DNA of 12,808 bases, from assembly GCA_937885735.1 (NCBI GenBank), contig CALABN010000225.1, positions 1 through 12,808 on the forward strand, read 5' to 3'. Position 1 is the first letter of the stretch. Each line of letters opens with the position of its first letter. Positions 6,679 through 12,808 of this stretch are shown here, piece by piece. The notes under the pieces were generated by a model, which was given only the letters and a program-made list of their open reading frames with translations, had not been told where the DNA came from and made no database searches. The translations under genes were made by a program, and so were the position numbers. The stretch is from an uncultured Bacteroidota bacterium. Lineage in GTDB: Bacteria; Bacteroidota; Bacteroidia; Bacteroidales; SZUA-534.

Positions 6679-7998
6679 ATGGAAAATAAGGATTTCATAG
6701 TCAAGACTTTGGGCAAGGGCAACGTTGAATCGCCGCTTGTACAATCGTCATCAAAGACATCATACGACTTTATTTCGGACAGCGACCGCATCTTGTACGA
6801 TAACACGCTCAAATATTTCGAAGAATGCAAGAAGAACAACACGGAACCGCTTACTGTAGAAAAAGCAGGCCCCCGCGAAAAACTATTCTTCGAACCTGCC
6901 AAGACAAAAGTTGGCATTGTTACTTGCGGCGGTCTTTGCCCTGGTTTGAACAATGTAATACGCAGTTTAGTCAACCACCTCTACTACCGCTACAATGTCA
7001 AACGGATTGTGGGATTCAAGTACGGCTACGAAGGACTTGTGCCAAAATACAATCACGAATTTGTAGAGTTAACTCCGCAACTTGTTGACTACATACACCA
7101 GTCGGGTGGCACAATTCTTGGTTCGTCACGCGGAAATCAAGACGTAGGCCAGATTGTGGACACACTCGAAATAATGAACATCAACATACTGTTCTGCATT
7201 GGCGGCGACGGCACGCTGCGTGGTGCACACGCCATACAGGAAGAAGTTGAACGTCGCGGGTTACGCATATCCATTGCTGGCATACCTAAAACCATAGACA
7301 ACGACATTAGTTTCATTGAACGCTCATTCGGATTCGAGACAGCGTTTTCTGTTGCCAACGACATAATAAATTCAGCGCACAACGAGGCAAAAGGCGCATA
7401 CAACGGCATTGCGCTTCTTAAACTTATGGGCCGCGATTCTGGCTTTATTGCAGCCAACGCAGCTCTTTCGACTCAAGAAGTGAACTTCGTGCTTGTGCCC
7501 GAAATGAATTTTGACCTTTATGGTCCATATGGATTCCTAAAATGCCTGCGCAAACGCCTTGAGGCAAAGCATCACGCATTGGTTGTCGTTGCCGAGGGCG
7601 CAGGACAGAATTTCTTCGATCAAAAGAAAATTGAAAAAGATGCATCGGGAAATATCAAGAAAGAAGACATCGGTCTTTTCCTGAAAGAGAAGATAACAGA
7701 AGAATTTACGGCAAAAGAAGTGCCGTTCACACTGCGCTACATCGACCCAAGTTACATAATCCGCAGCGCCCCTGCCAACGCAAACGACAGCAAATTCTGC
7801 AACATATTGGCACAAAATGCGGTTCATGCGGCAATGGCAGGCAAAACCGATTTCGTTGTAGGGTATTGGAAACACCAGTTCACCATTATTCCTATACCTA
7901 TTGCGGTTGCCGAACGCAAGAAAATAAACCTGAACAGCGATTTATGGTGGAATGTGCTTGAAGCGACTGGCCAACCACAGCTGATGGTCAATCCATAA
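6679..7998 (+). CDS. pfkA: 6-phosphofructokinase, probably ATP-dependent, long clade
   Basis: 439 residues, longer than the about 320 of the E. coli PfkA type; the extra N-terminal about 75 residues precede the first nucleotide-binding strand (KVGIVTCGGLCPGLNN). Catalytic motifs are clear: GGDGT at 175-179, PKTIDND at 203-209 (with the catalytic aspartate in TIDND), and MGRDSGF at 250-256. It phosphorylates fructose 6-phosphate to the 1,6-bisphosphate in glycolysis, in the cytoplasm. The phosphoryl-donor markers are mixed: Gly178 at the position that is Asp in PPi-dependent enzymes favours ATP, while Lys204 is the residue typical of PPi enzymes. This Gly+Lys pair is known from ATP-using enzymes of the PPi-related lineage, such as trypanosome PFK. 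ATP use is therefore the better guess but not proven. It is a single-gene unit between two terminators. Confidence 0.92.
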   Translation: MENKDFIVKTLGKGNVESPLVQSSSKTSYDFISDSDRILYDNTLKYFEECKKNNTEPLTVEKAGPREKLFFEPAKTKVGIVTCGGLCPGLNNVIRSLVNHLYYRYNVKRIVGFKYGYEGLVPKYNHEFVELTPQLVDYIHQSGGTILGSSRGNQDVGQIVDTLEIMNINILFCIGGDGTLRGAHAIQEEVERRGLRISIAGIPKTIDNDISFIERSFGFETAFSVANDIINSAHNEAKGAYNGIALLKLMGRDSGFIAANAALSTQEVNFVLVPEMNFDLYGPYGFLKCLRKRLEAKHHALVVVAEGAGQNFFDQKKIEKDASGNIKKEDIGLFLKEKITEEFTAKEVPFTLRYIDPSYIIRSAPANANDSKFCNILAQNAVHAAMAGKTDFVVGYWKHQFTIIPIPIAVAERKKINLNSDLWWNVLEATGQPQLMVNP

Positions 7999-8015
7999 AG
8001 ACATTGACACCTCGC

Positions 8016-8058
8016 AAAAAAGGACGACAGAACAAAAATAATTCTATCGTCCTTTTTT
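8016..8058 (+). terminator. Terminator of the phosphofructokinase gene
   Basis: A stem of 12 bp plus 4 bp separated by one C-A mismatch (8016-8032 with 8042-8058), with a 9-base loop. It ends in TTTTTT at 8053-8058 on the plus strand. The A6 on the left arm would give a U-tract on the minus strand, so it could also back up termination of rpmH. Confidence 0.82.
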
Positions 8059-8078
8059 ATAGTGCGACATACGGATAC

Positions 8079-8106
8079 AAAAAAAGCAAGTTTTGAAAAC
8101 TTGCTT
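8079..8106 (-). terminator. Intrinsic terminator of rpmH
   Basis: A near-perfect palindrome, AAGCAAGTTTT (8084-8094) with AAAACTTGCTT (8096-8106), sits 27 bases after the rpmH stop. Read on the minus strand it runs into a T7 tract (complement of A's at 8079-8085), as expected for termination of leftward transcription. Confidence 0.82.
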
Positions 8107-8133
8107 CCCTTGTATCGTCAAGATAAGATTAGC

Positions 8134-8292
8134 TTATGCTTTGTGCAATTTTTCGTCAGAAACGGTAAGTTTCTTTCTTCCTTTTGCTCTACGTGCAGCC
8201 AATACACGACGGCCATTTTTAGTAGCCATTCTCTCACGGAAACCGTGTTTATTCCTACGTTTTCTTTGTGACGGTTGGAATGTTCTTTTCAT
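8134..8292 (-). CDS. rpmH: 50S ribosomal protein L34
   Basis: A 52-residue, very basic protein starting [18 protein letters not shown] and continuing [17 protein letters not shown], then [17 protein letters not shown]: the full L34 pattern. It is a structural protein of the large ribosomal subunit, bound to 23S rRNA. It is below usual ORF length cut-offs and easily missed. A second in-frame ATG two codons upstream (8296-8298, adding Met-Ala) is possible; an AAAGGGAA stretch lies 4-5 bases before that upstream ATG, so either start could be used. I keep the family's usual MKRTFQP start. The gene has its own promoter (8343-8372) and terminator (8079-8106) and converges with pfkA. The common rpmH-rnpA-yidC neighbourhood is not present here. 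Confidence 0.96.
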   Translation of the reverse strand: MKRTFQPSQRKRRNKHGFRERMATKNGRRVLAARRAKGRKKLTVSDEKLHKA

Positions 8293-8342
8293 TGCCATAA
8301 TATTCCCTTTCTTGTATTTTGATATCTATTTTTATAGGACTG

Positions 8343-8372
8343 CAAAGGTATGTTTTTTTTTGAATCTACAAA
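8343..8372 (-). promoter_or_regulatory. Candidate sigma-A promoter of rpmH
   Basis: On the minus strand, TACCTTTG (8350-8343) is a perfect TAnnTTTG box and TTTG (8372-8369) fits the -33 box, 18 bases away. The start point would be near 8336, about 40 bases before the rpmH start. This is the best two-box promoter in the window and would drive a ribosomal protein gene. Confidence 0.65.
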
Positions 8373-8392
8373 CGCGATAAACAAATTTGACA

Positions 8393-9469
8393 TCATTTTT
8401 CATCGATGTCATTCTCTATGCTGTGTTTTCTTATAGAAACCGTTCTGCGATAGCTATTTAGCAATTCACCTTGCACCAAGGCGATGTTGAGTTGCATACT
8501 TGTTAGCTGACTCACAATAGTCACCATCGGGAAATTGTAGAAATGTTGGCGCTCCCAATCTCTATTGTAGCGACGTTTGTTGAGTTTCAGCACTTCAGTG
8601 CCGAGATTCGAATCCACAAAATCAATCAACCAAGGGTCGTTTTCATTAATCAGGCTGGATATCTCACGGTGATATTGGTCGATACGTTGATGGAGCACAT
8701 ACGCATTTCGGTGCTTGCGGCCCAACATAAATTTACGCACAGAATTGATTTCGACATTCGACTGGATTGGCACCAGATTGTCGAGCATTGTAGTGTCATT
8801 TATCAGTTTCTTGCCTGCGACATAAACCATCAGCGCCTGTTTCATACTGTCGACGTACTGTATCAGTTCGTTGCTCTTGTTCATAACCTCATCGGCCTCC
8901 TGCCTGACTTGCATCAGTGTGGAATCGTTGGCACACAAGCGTTTCAAGTCAAGATAAACGTGAATGTTCTTGTTCACCAACGACTCCAGTTTTATGTTAT
9001 CCTCCTCATTAGATATGGTGAACGAGCGCAACACAGGCCTGTGAACCATACTGGTAAGCATTCCTATCACAATAAATACGCTGAATAGCACTATCGGGAA
9101 CCAAGAATCGATGCTTGTCTCGTAAAAGCGCCTCGACATAAACAACATAAGCAGCACCGTGAGCAAAAGGAATGAACCACCGACATAGATGAGCACCATA
9201 CTTCCACCCCAATTGACCATAAAGAATGTCACTCCCATCAGGAAAATGAAAAAGCCCAATATGCTCAAGACAATTATCAAGCCGATACGATTTTCCTGGT
9301 GTTCCTTGAATATCACGATAAAAAGCGGGACCAGATAGCCCAGGTTAAACGTGAAAAAGCCCACCAGGAACAAGACTTTGCCTGCGACAAAGTCAAGATT
9401 CATGAAAATTGCGCCGAGCAATAGAATAACCGACGACAGGTATCCCCATACCAAAACATTGTTTTTCAT
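8393..9469 (-). CDS. Membrane protein, GldL-like membrane part plus GldM-like domain
   Basis: 358 residues. Five predicted membrane helices lie at about 5-24, 31-54, 63-84, 88-110 and 124-143, with positive loops (KEHQENR, SRR) on the side of the N-terminus. The last about 215 residues should therefore be periplasmic. The first two helices with 'LLGAIFMNLDFVAGKVLFLVG' spacing resemble the GldL hairpin ('GALFKI.H..G...L.IG'). The tail has the GldM first-domain signature: a helix like 'ELIQYVDSMKQAL' (201-213) and then W305...HFYNFP...L...Q......E..NS (305-339), close to 'W...HF..FP......L...Q.....E..v.NS' as I remember it in GldM. GldL/GldM form the proton-driven motor of T9SS and gliding. The glutamate typical of the second GldL helix is not visible here, so a motor role is doubtful. 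It lies alone, upstream of rpmH on the same strand, with no other gld genes nearby. Coding call firm, family call tentative. Confidence 0.85.
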   Translation of the reverse strand: MKNNVLVWGYLSSVILLLGAIFMNLDFVAGKVLFLVGFFTFNLGYLVPLFIVIFKEHQENRIGLIIVLSILGFFIFLMGVTFFMVNWGGSMVLIYVGGSFLLLTVLLMLFMSRRFYETSIDSWFPIVLFSVFIVIGMLTSMVHRPVLRSFTISNEEDNIKLESLVNKNIHVYLDLKRLCANDSTLMQVRQEADEVMNKSNELIQYVDSMKQALMVYVAGKKLINDTTMLDNLVPIQSNVEINSVRKFMLGRKHRNAYVLHQRIDQYHREISSLINENDPWLIDFVDSNLGTEVLKLNKRRYNRDWERQHFYNFPMVTIVSQLTSMQLNIALVQGELLNSYRRTVSIRKHSIENDIDEK

Positions 9470-9539
9470 TGCAGTAATATTTCAAACGACGCTAAAATAA
9501 AGCAAAATCTGTGCCCATGAATAAAAAACTGCAAATTGA

Positions 9540-9571
9540 TTTAGATAAAAACATTGAAACAAGTATATTTG
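9540..9571 (+). promoter_or_regulatory. Candidate promoter of the HAMP/GAF gene
   Basis: TATATTTG at 9564-9571 is a perfect TAnnTTTG box. TTTA at 9540-9543 is a three-of-four match to the -33 TTTG, 20 bases upstream. The start point would be near 9578, about 45 bases before the ATG. Confidence 0.45.
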
Positions 9572-9622
9572 AAGATGTATTTTAGTGATACACCATTGAT
9601 ACTATAACGTAAATCATATTAT

Positions 9623-10849
9623 ATGAACGCTGTACTTGTTTTTGCGCTAATCGTCTTAATCGGCATCATCCCATTGGGATTGTTATTTCTTCGACTGATA
9701 TACAAAAAGACCATTGTATTCAAAGTGGCGACACTGGTGCTGATGTCGTCAATGTTTTGTACTATCATTGCCTATGCGGTAGGATACTACGGGCTAAAAG
9801 TGTTGTTTTTGGCCATTCCGCTGTTTCTGCTGACATTGTGGTTGGGTAATTTAGTGACGCAAAAAATCATTCAGCGTCCTATAGTGAAATTGCGCCAGAT
9901 GACGGACAAAATGGGCGACGGAATATTTGCCGTGGACAACAACGAGTCTAAACACAAGCAGGATGAGATTGGAGACATCTACCGTTCCTTCAAGAAATTG
10001 ACCAACAACCTGCATAATACAGCTCTGTTTGCCGATGCCATTGCAAAAGGCAATTTTGAGCACGACTTCCAACTCGCAAGCGATAAAGACGAATTGGGAA
10101 AATCACTGATAAATATGCGCGACGAACTGAAAAGGTCAAAATCGGCAGAACAGGAACGAAGGAAAGAGCAGGAAAAAGATGCGTGGGCGGCAAATGGCAT
10201 TGCCGAATTCAGCGAACTGTTCCGCCAAGAAACGTCAAACCTTGAAATTCTCAGCCGTACGTTCATCAGCAAACTGACCGACTACACTGGCGCAATACAA
10301 GGTGGCGTATTCATCATCAATGAAGACGAACCCGAACACGTAAAATATGAACTACAAGGCGCTGTAGCCTTCAACCGTGTAAAACACTCCGAAAAAGAGT
10401 TTGAAATTGGCATCGGTCTTGTCGGACAATGCGCTTACGAGAAGGCACCTATCTTCTTGAACAACACTCCTGACAACTATATGGAAATCACTTCAGGTTT
10501 AGGCGAGGCAAATCCAAGATTCGCATTACTGACACCTGCCATTATGAACGACAAGGTGTATGCCGTAATAGAACTGGCTTCGTTCAGCAAGATTGAGGAC
10601 TACAAGATTGATTTCATATCTAAAATCAGCGAGGCATTTGCCTCCACAATTTCTGCTGTGAAAATCAACGCAAGCACTGCCAAACTGCTTGACGAATCTA
10701 AAGAAAAGGCCAATATGCTTGAGGAACAATCGGAAATCCTGAAGCAAAACATTGAAGAATTGACCGCAACTCAAGAGGAACTCGCACGCAAGGAAGACGA
10801 GCTTCAAGAGCTGACCCGCAAGTTGAAGGAAAACGGCATTGAATTTTAA
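9623..10849 (+). CDS. Membrane HAMP-GAF sensor-like protein without output domain
   Basis: 408 residues. Hydrophobic helices lie at about 2-27, 33-52 and 58-78. A HAMP domain follows (about 79-131, with P86 and the DEIG motif at 114-117), then a second HAMP-like segment (about 134-170, DELG at 157-159) and a basic/acidic coiled coil (about 165-190). A GAF domain spans about 195-350 (VFIINED ... GIGLVGQCAYEKAPIFLNN ... PAIMNDKVYAVIELAS). The C-terminus is a coiled coil (about 352-404) with the 'LEEQSEILKQNIEELTATQEELARKE' pattern that in Bacteroidota multidomain sensors usually leads into PAS or kinase domains; here the protein stops. No histidine kinase, GGDEF or methyl-accepting core is present. 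It may pass a signal by protein contact. The extracellular loops are tiny, so sensing is probably within the membrane or by the cytoplasmic GAF. It is a single-gene unit. Confidence 0.88.
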   Translation: MNAVLVFALIVLIGIIPLGLLFLRLIYKKTIVFKVATLVLMSSMFCTIIAYAVGYYGLKVLFLAIPLFLLTLWLGNLVTQKIIQRPIVKLRQMTDKMGDGIFAVDNNESKHKQDEIGDIYRSFKKLTNNLHNTALFADAIAKGNFEHDFQLASDKDELGKSLINMRDELKRSKSAEQERRKEQEKDAWAANGIAEFSELFRQETSNLEILSRTFISKLTDYTGAIQGGVFIINEDEPEHVKYELQGAVAFNRVKHSEKEFEIGIGLVGQCAYEKAPIFLNNTPDNYMEITSGLGEANPRFALLTPAIMNDKVYAVIELASFSKIEDYKIDFISKISEAFASTISAVKINASTAKLLDESKEKANMLEEQSEILKQNIEELTATQEELARKEDELQELTRKLKENGIEF

Positions 10850-10871
10850 ACCACCGACTTGTAAGAAAAAC

Positions 10872-10901
10872 AAAAAAGGCTGTCAAATGACAGCCTTTTT
10901 T
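10872..10901. terminator. Bidirectional terminator between HAMP/GAF gene and ddl
   Basis: A6-GGCTGTCA (10872-10885) pairs with TGACAGCC-T6 (10888-10901); the two innermost pairs are probably open to make the loop. The A-tract on the left and T-tract on the right allow termination from both sides. It lies 22 bases past the plus-strand stop and 20 bases past the ddl stop. Confidence 0.88.
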
Positions 10902-10921
10902 ATCCCCCCTATACCTTGACA

Positions 10922-11899
10922 TTATTTCTTGCGTGCCAATGCATCGTCAATCAACTTTATGTACAAATCCTTAAGTGGCAGGCCATAAACAACTGTCTGC
11001 TTTGGTATGATTGACTCACGGCTCATTCCTGGCACAGTGTTGATTTCCATAAAATAGAACTTACCTTCCTTCTGCAAATAATCGATGCGGACAACGCCTG
11101 TACAGCCGAGCAAATCATAAATCCGTGATGTCAGCGACTGGATTTCCTTCATATCACTATCCGACAAACGGGCTGGTGTTATTTCTTCGGACATTCCTGG
11201 CGTGTATTTTGCCTCAACGTCAAAAAATTCATTTTTGCTGACAATTTCGGTTGGCGGGAACACAATCGATTCCTTGTCGGTCTTGAACACACCGCAAGTA
11301 AACTCGCCACCTTTTATAAACGGTTCAATGATGATTTCGGTGTCTTCTGCAAATGCACGGTCAATGGCTGGCTGCAAATCGGCCAGTTGCTTGACTTTTG
11401 TCACGCCAAAGCTTGAACCACCATTGTTTGGCTTCACAAACATTGGATAGCCACAACGTTTTTCAATGTCCTGCAATGAATAGGCTTGATTGCGACGAAG
11501 CAGCACTGCGTCGGCTGTCAAGATTCCATATTCCTTTAAGAACACCTTGCAGGCGAACTTGTTGAACGTGAGAGCCGACACGAATGCGCTGCAAGTTGTA
11601 TACGGGATGTTCAGCATATCGAAATAAGACTGAAGCATACCGTCTTCGCCTGGCGTACCGTGAATGGCCATAAACACTGCATCAAAGATGACTTTCTTGT
11701 CATCAAGCATAAAAGTAAAATCGTTTCGGTCGATTGGATAAAGTTTTTCGCCAATTTTTACATTCCAACCTTCACGTGTCACCAATACAGCATATACATT
11801 GTATTCTGAATTGATGACAGATGCTATCTGTTCTGCACTGCGTAACGATATCACGCTTTCTTTTGAGTAACCACCGCAAACAATTGCTATTGTTTTCAT
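10922..11899 (-). CDS. ddl: D-alanine--D-alanine ligase
   Basis: 325 residues, normal for the family. It joins two D-alanines using ATP to make the dipeptide of peptidoglycan precursors, in the cytoplasm. The ATP-grasp fold motifs are complete: GGYSKES (9-15, with E14 of the E-S-Y triad), AIHGTPGEDGMLQ (78-90), KPNNGGSSFGV (156-166, with the triad serine), KYTPGMSEE (231-239, with Y232), RIDY (271-274) and EINTVPGM (285-292, with E285 and N287 as metal and substrate ligands). Y232 in the omega-loop is the residue of D-Ala-D-Ala enzymes; D-Ala-D-Lac (VanA-type) ligases differ there. The motif ends MSRESIIPKQ, with Ser where Thr is common. It is a single-gene unit on the minus strand with no clear TAnnTTTG box upstream and no Shine-Dalgarno sequence. 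Other cell-wall genes are not adjacent. Confidence 0.97.
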   Translation of the reverse strand: MKTIAIVCGGYSKESVISLRSAEQIASVINSEYNVYAVLVTREGWNVKIGEKLYPIDRNDFTFMLDDKKVIFDAVFMAIHGTPGEDGMLQSYFDMLNIPYTTCSAFVSALTFNKFACKVFLKEYGILTADAVLLRRNQAYSLQDIEKRCGYPMFVKPNNGGSSFGVTKVKQLADLQPAIDRAFAEDTEIIIEPFIKGGEFTCGVFKTDKESIVFPPTEIVSKNEFFDVEAKYTPGMSEEITPARLSDSDMKEIQSLTSRIYDLLGCTGVVRIDYLQKEGKFYFMEINTVPGMSRESIIPKQTVVYGLPLKDLYIKLIDDALARKK

Positions 11900-11979
11900 T
11901 GTTATATTATATATTTAATTATCAATATTATATACATTAAAAAGTAAATACATCTTTCGAACGGAAAGTTATTTATTAC

Positions 11980-11994
11980 GTTTGATTATCAAAC
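11980..11994. promoter_or_regulatory. 15-bp perfect palindrome, possible operator
   Basis: GTTTGAT-T-ATCAAAC, 7-bp arms around one base, lies about 80 bases upstream of the ddl start and about 90 bases upstream of the tRNA. Its symmetry fits a dimeric regulator site, but the short spacer is not the 4-base spacer of FNR/CRP sites. A looser repeat, CTTTC/GAAAG (11954-11958 and 11964-11968), is next to it. Confidence 0.3.
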
Positions 11995-12062
11995 AAAAAA
12001 AATAGATACGATATTAACCGTTGATTTTTAATGATAAGGATACGAAATGTTCAATTAAATTC

Positions 12063-12070
12063 TATTTTTG
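12063..12070 (+). promoter_or_regulatory. Candidate -7 box of tRNA-Gly
   Basis: TATTTTTG matches TAnnTTTG and sits 15 bases before the tRNA 5' end, which would give a leader of about 8 bases. No TTTG is seen at the -33 position. Confidence 0.45.
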
Positions 12071-12085
12071 CCAAACCAAACTAAT

Positions 12086-12161
12086 GCGGGCATAGCTCAG
12101 TTGGTAGAGCATCAGCTTCCCAAGCTGAGGGTCACGGGTTCGAATCCCGCTGCCCGCTCCA
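12086..12161 (+). tRNA. tRNA-Gly (anticodon CCC)
   Basis: 76 bases forming a full cloverleaf: acceptor GCGGGCA (12086-12092) pairs with TGCCCGC (12151-12157); D-arm GCTC/GAGC; anticodon stem TCAGC/GCTGA around loop TTCCCAA, giving anticodon CCC, which reads GGG glycine codons; T-loop TTCGAAT. The discriminator is T, and CCA is encoded at 12159-12161. The T-stem's outer pair (positions 49-65) is an A-C mismatch. Confidence 0.96.
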
Positions 12162-12192
12162 AAGGCAACTTCGTCAAGAGTTGCCTTTTTTT
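12161..12192 (+). terminator. Terminator directly after tRNA-Gly
   Basis: AAAGGCAACT (12161-12170) pairs with AGTTGCCTTT (12179-12188), extendable by a T-G wobble, followed by T's to 12192. The first stem base is the final A of the encoded CCA end, so tRNA and terminator touch. Confidence 0.85.
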
Positions 12193-12193
12193 G

Positions 12194-12201
12194 TATGTTT
12201 G
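12194..12201 (+). promoter_or_regulatory. Candidate -7 box of the NUDIX gene
   Basis: TATGTTTG is a perfect TAnnTTTG match, 16 bases before the chosen ATG and one base after the T-tract of the tRNA terminator. The -33 position falls inside the terminator hairpin and shows no TTTG, so the box is uncertain. The leader would be about 10 bases. Confidence 0.42.
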
Positions 12202-12217
12202 TCAAAATCATTACAAG

Positions 12218-12790
12218 ATGAAGAATACGGTTACAGAAGAAGGCAAGTGGAAGGTCATTTCAAGCGAATACTTGTTCAATCGTCCGTGGCTGACAGCCCG
12301 CAAAGAGCGTGTTGAACTACCCGACGGAAGGCAAAATCCTGAATACTACATTATTGAATATCCCGATTGGGTAAACGTGATAGCCATTACAGATGACGGA
12401 AAATTTGTAATGGAACGCCAATACCGCCACGCATTGGGCAAGACGTGCTACGAAATGCCGTGTGGCGTGATAGAAAAAGATGAGAAACCAATCGAGGCCG
12501 CGAAACGCGAATTGCTGGAAGAAACAGGCTATGGCGAAGGTGAATGGTCAGAATTTATGACATTGAGCCCCAACCCGAGCACCAACACAAATATGAGCCA
12601 TACGTTTGTGGCCCGAAATGTCAAAAAGATTGCAACCCAGCACCTTGACGCCACTGAAGACATAAGCGTGCACATTCTCTCCAAAGAAGATTTATTGAGC
12701 CTGCTCGAGAATGGAGAGATTCTTCAGGCCCTGATGGCGGCACCTTTGTGGAAATTCTTTTCCACGAACGCCAATCAAACTGAAATCTAA
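12218..12790 (+). CDS. NUDIX hydrolase, ADP-ribose pyrophosphatase-like
   Basis: 190 residues starting MKNTVTEEG. The frame stays open upstream to 12068 but passes through the tRNA, and this is the only later ATG before the conserved part, so I start here. The NUDIX box is complete at residues 83-105: G83, E89, R97-E98, E101-E102, G104 (pattern GX5EX7REUXEEXGU), the Mg2+-binding catalytic helix. Before it are a beta-strand region (WVNVIAITDDGKFVMERQYRHA) and MPCGVIE, where most ADP-ribose enzymes have PAG or PSG; here it is PCG. Size and pattern fit hydrolases of ADP-ribose or sugar nucleotides in the cytoplasm. The substrate cannot be fixed from sequence. The following SPNPSTNTNMSHTFVA stretch is also usual for the family. 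The stop is 18 bases before the window end. Confidence 0.92.
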   Translation: MKNTVTEEGKWKVISSEYLFNRPWLTARKERVELPDGRQNPEYYIIEYPDWVNVIAITDDGKFVMERQYRHALGKTCYEMPCGVIEKDEKPIEAAKRELLEETGYGEGEWSEFMTLSPNPSTNTNMSHTFVARNVKKIATQHLDATEDISVHILSKEDLLSLLENGEILQALMAAPLWKFFSTNANQTEI

Positions 12791-12808
12791 AGTGGATAAG
12801 CAACCGTA

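Noticed and set aside
8062..8380. Two plus-strand open frames at 8062-8271 and 8093-8380.
   Set aside because: They are antisense to rpmH, whose complete L34 sequence on the minus strand explains the region.
8388..8411. Hairpin TGACATC/GATGTCA at the end of the 358-residue membrane protein gene as its terminator.
   Set aside because: It overlaps the stop codon, has a 10-base loop and only a weak T-tract on the minus strand; read-through into rpmH is as likely.
10922..11899. A VanA-like D-Ala-D-Lac ligase.
   Set aside because: The omega-loop keeps the Lys-Tyr pair (K231-Y232) of D-Ala-D-Ala ligases and there are no vanH/vanX neighbours.
11980..11994. The palindrome as an FNR/CRP-type binding site.
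   Set aside because: The half-sites TTGAT/ATCAA fit FNR, but the spacer is one base instead of four.
12068..12217. N-terminal extension of the NUDIX frame starting at 12068.
   Set aside because: It would translate through the whole tRNA and its terminator; the conserved NUDIX protein begins naturally at 12218.

Overview
The window looks like a chromosomal core segment of a Bacteroidales (Bacteroidota) bacterium. The support is as follows: a type IX secretion (T9SS) cargo with a C-terminal sorting domain; a sodium-pumping decarboxylase operon in the order gamma-alpha-beta; Bacteroidota-style promoter boxes (TAnnTTTG) ahead of several genes; weak or absent Shine-Dalgarno sequences; AT-rich spacers; and a short [12 protein letters not shown] ribosomal protein L34. 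I see no insertion sequence, phage gene, CRISPR array or integrase.

Layout, left to right. Bases 1-214 carry no supportable gene. Bases 215-2269 (minus) encode a large exported T9SS substrate with Asn/Gly/Thr-rich repeats. A 356-base divergent spacer follows, with a good promoter for the plus-strand operon 2626-5984: gamma (oadG-like), biotin-carrying alpha (oadA-like) and membrane beta (oadB) subunits of a Na+-translocating decarboxylase, closed by a strong terminator. Next come a small acidic protein of unknown function (6242-6583) and a phosphofructokinase (6679-7998), each with its own terminator. rpmH (L34), on the minus strand at 8134-8292, is easily missed because it is only 52 codons. 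Upstream of it on the same strand lies a 358-residue membrane protein (8393-9469) that resembles a GldL-like membrane part joined to a GldM-like periplasmic domain. A membrane HAMP/GAF protein (9623-10849, plus) converges on ddl (10922-11899, minus) at a shared bidirectional terminator. The window ends with tRNA-Gly(CCC) and a NUDIX hydrolase.

How the genes fit together: most are independent housekeeping units (L34, D-Ala-D-Ala ligase, glycolytic PFK, tRNA, NUDIX housecleaning enzyme). The decarboxylase operon would couple breakdown of a 2-oxo acid to Na+ export, as expected in an anaerobic fermenter. The T9SS cargo and the GldL/GldM-like protein both point to the Bacteroidota type IX secretion/gliding machinery, though no other T9SS component is present. 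The most unusual items are the GldL/GldM-like hybrid, the decarboxylase alpha subunit with altered active-site motifs, and the sensor-like HAMP/GAF protein with no output domain. No clearly new multi-gene system is visible. All family assignments were made by eye without database searches.
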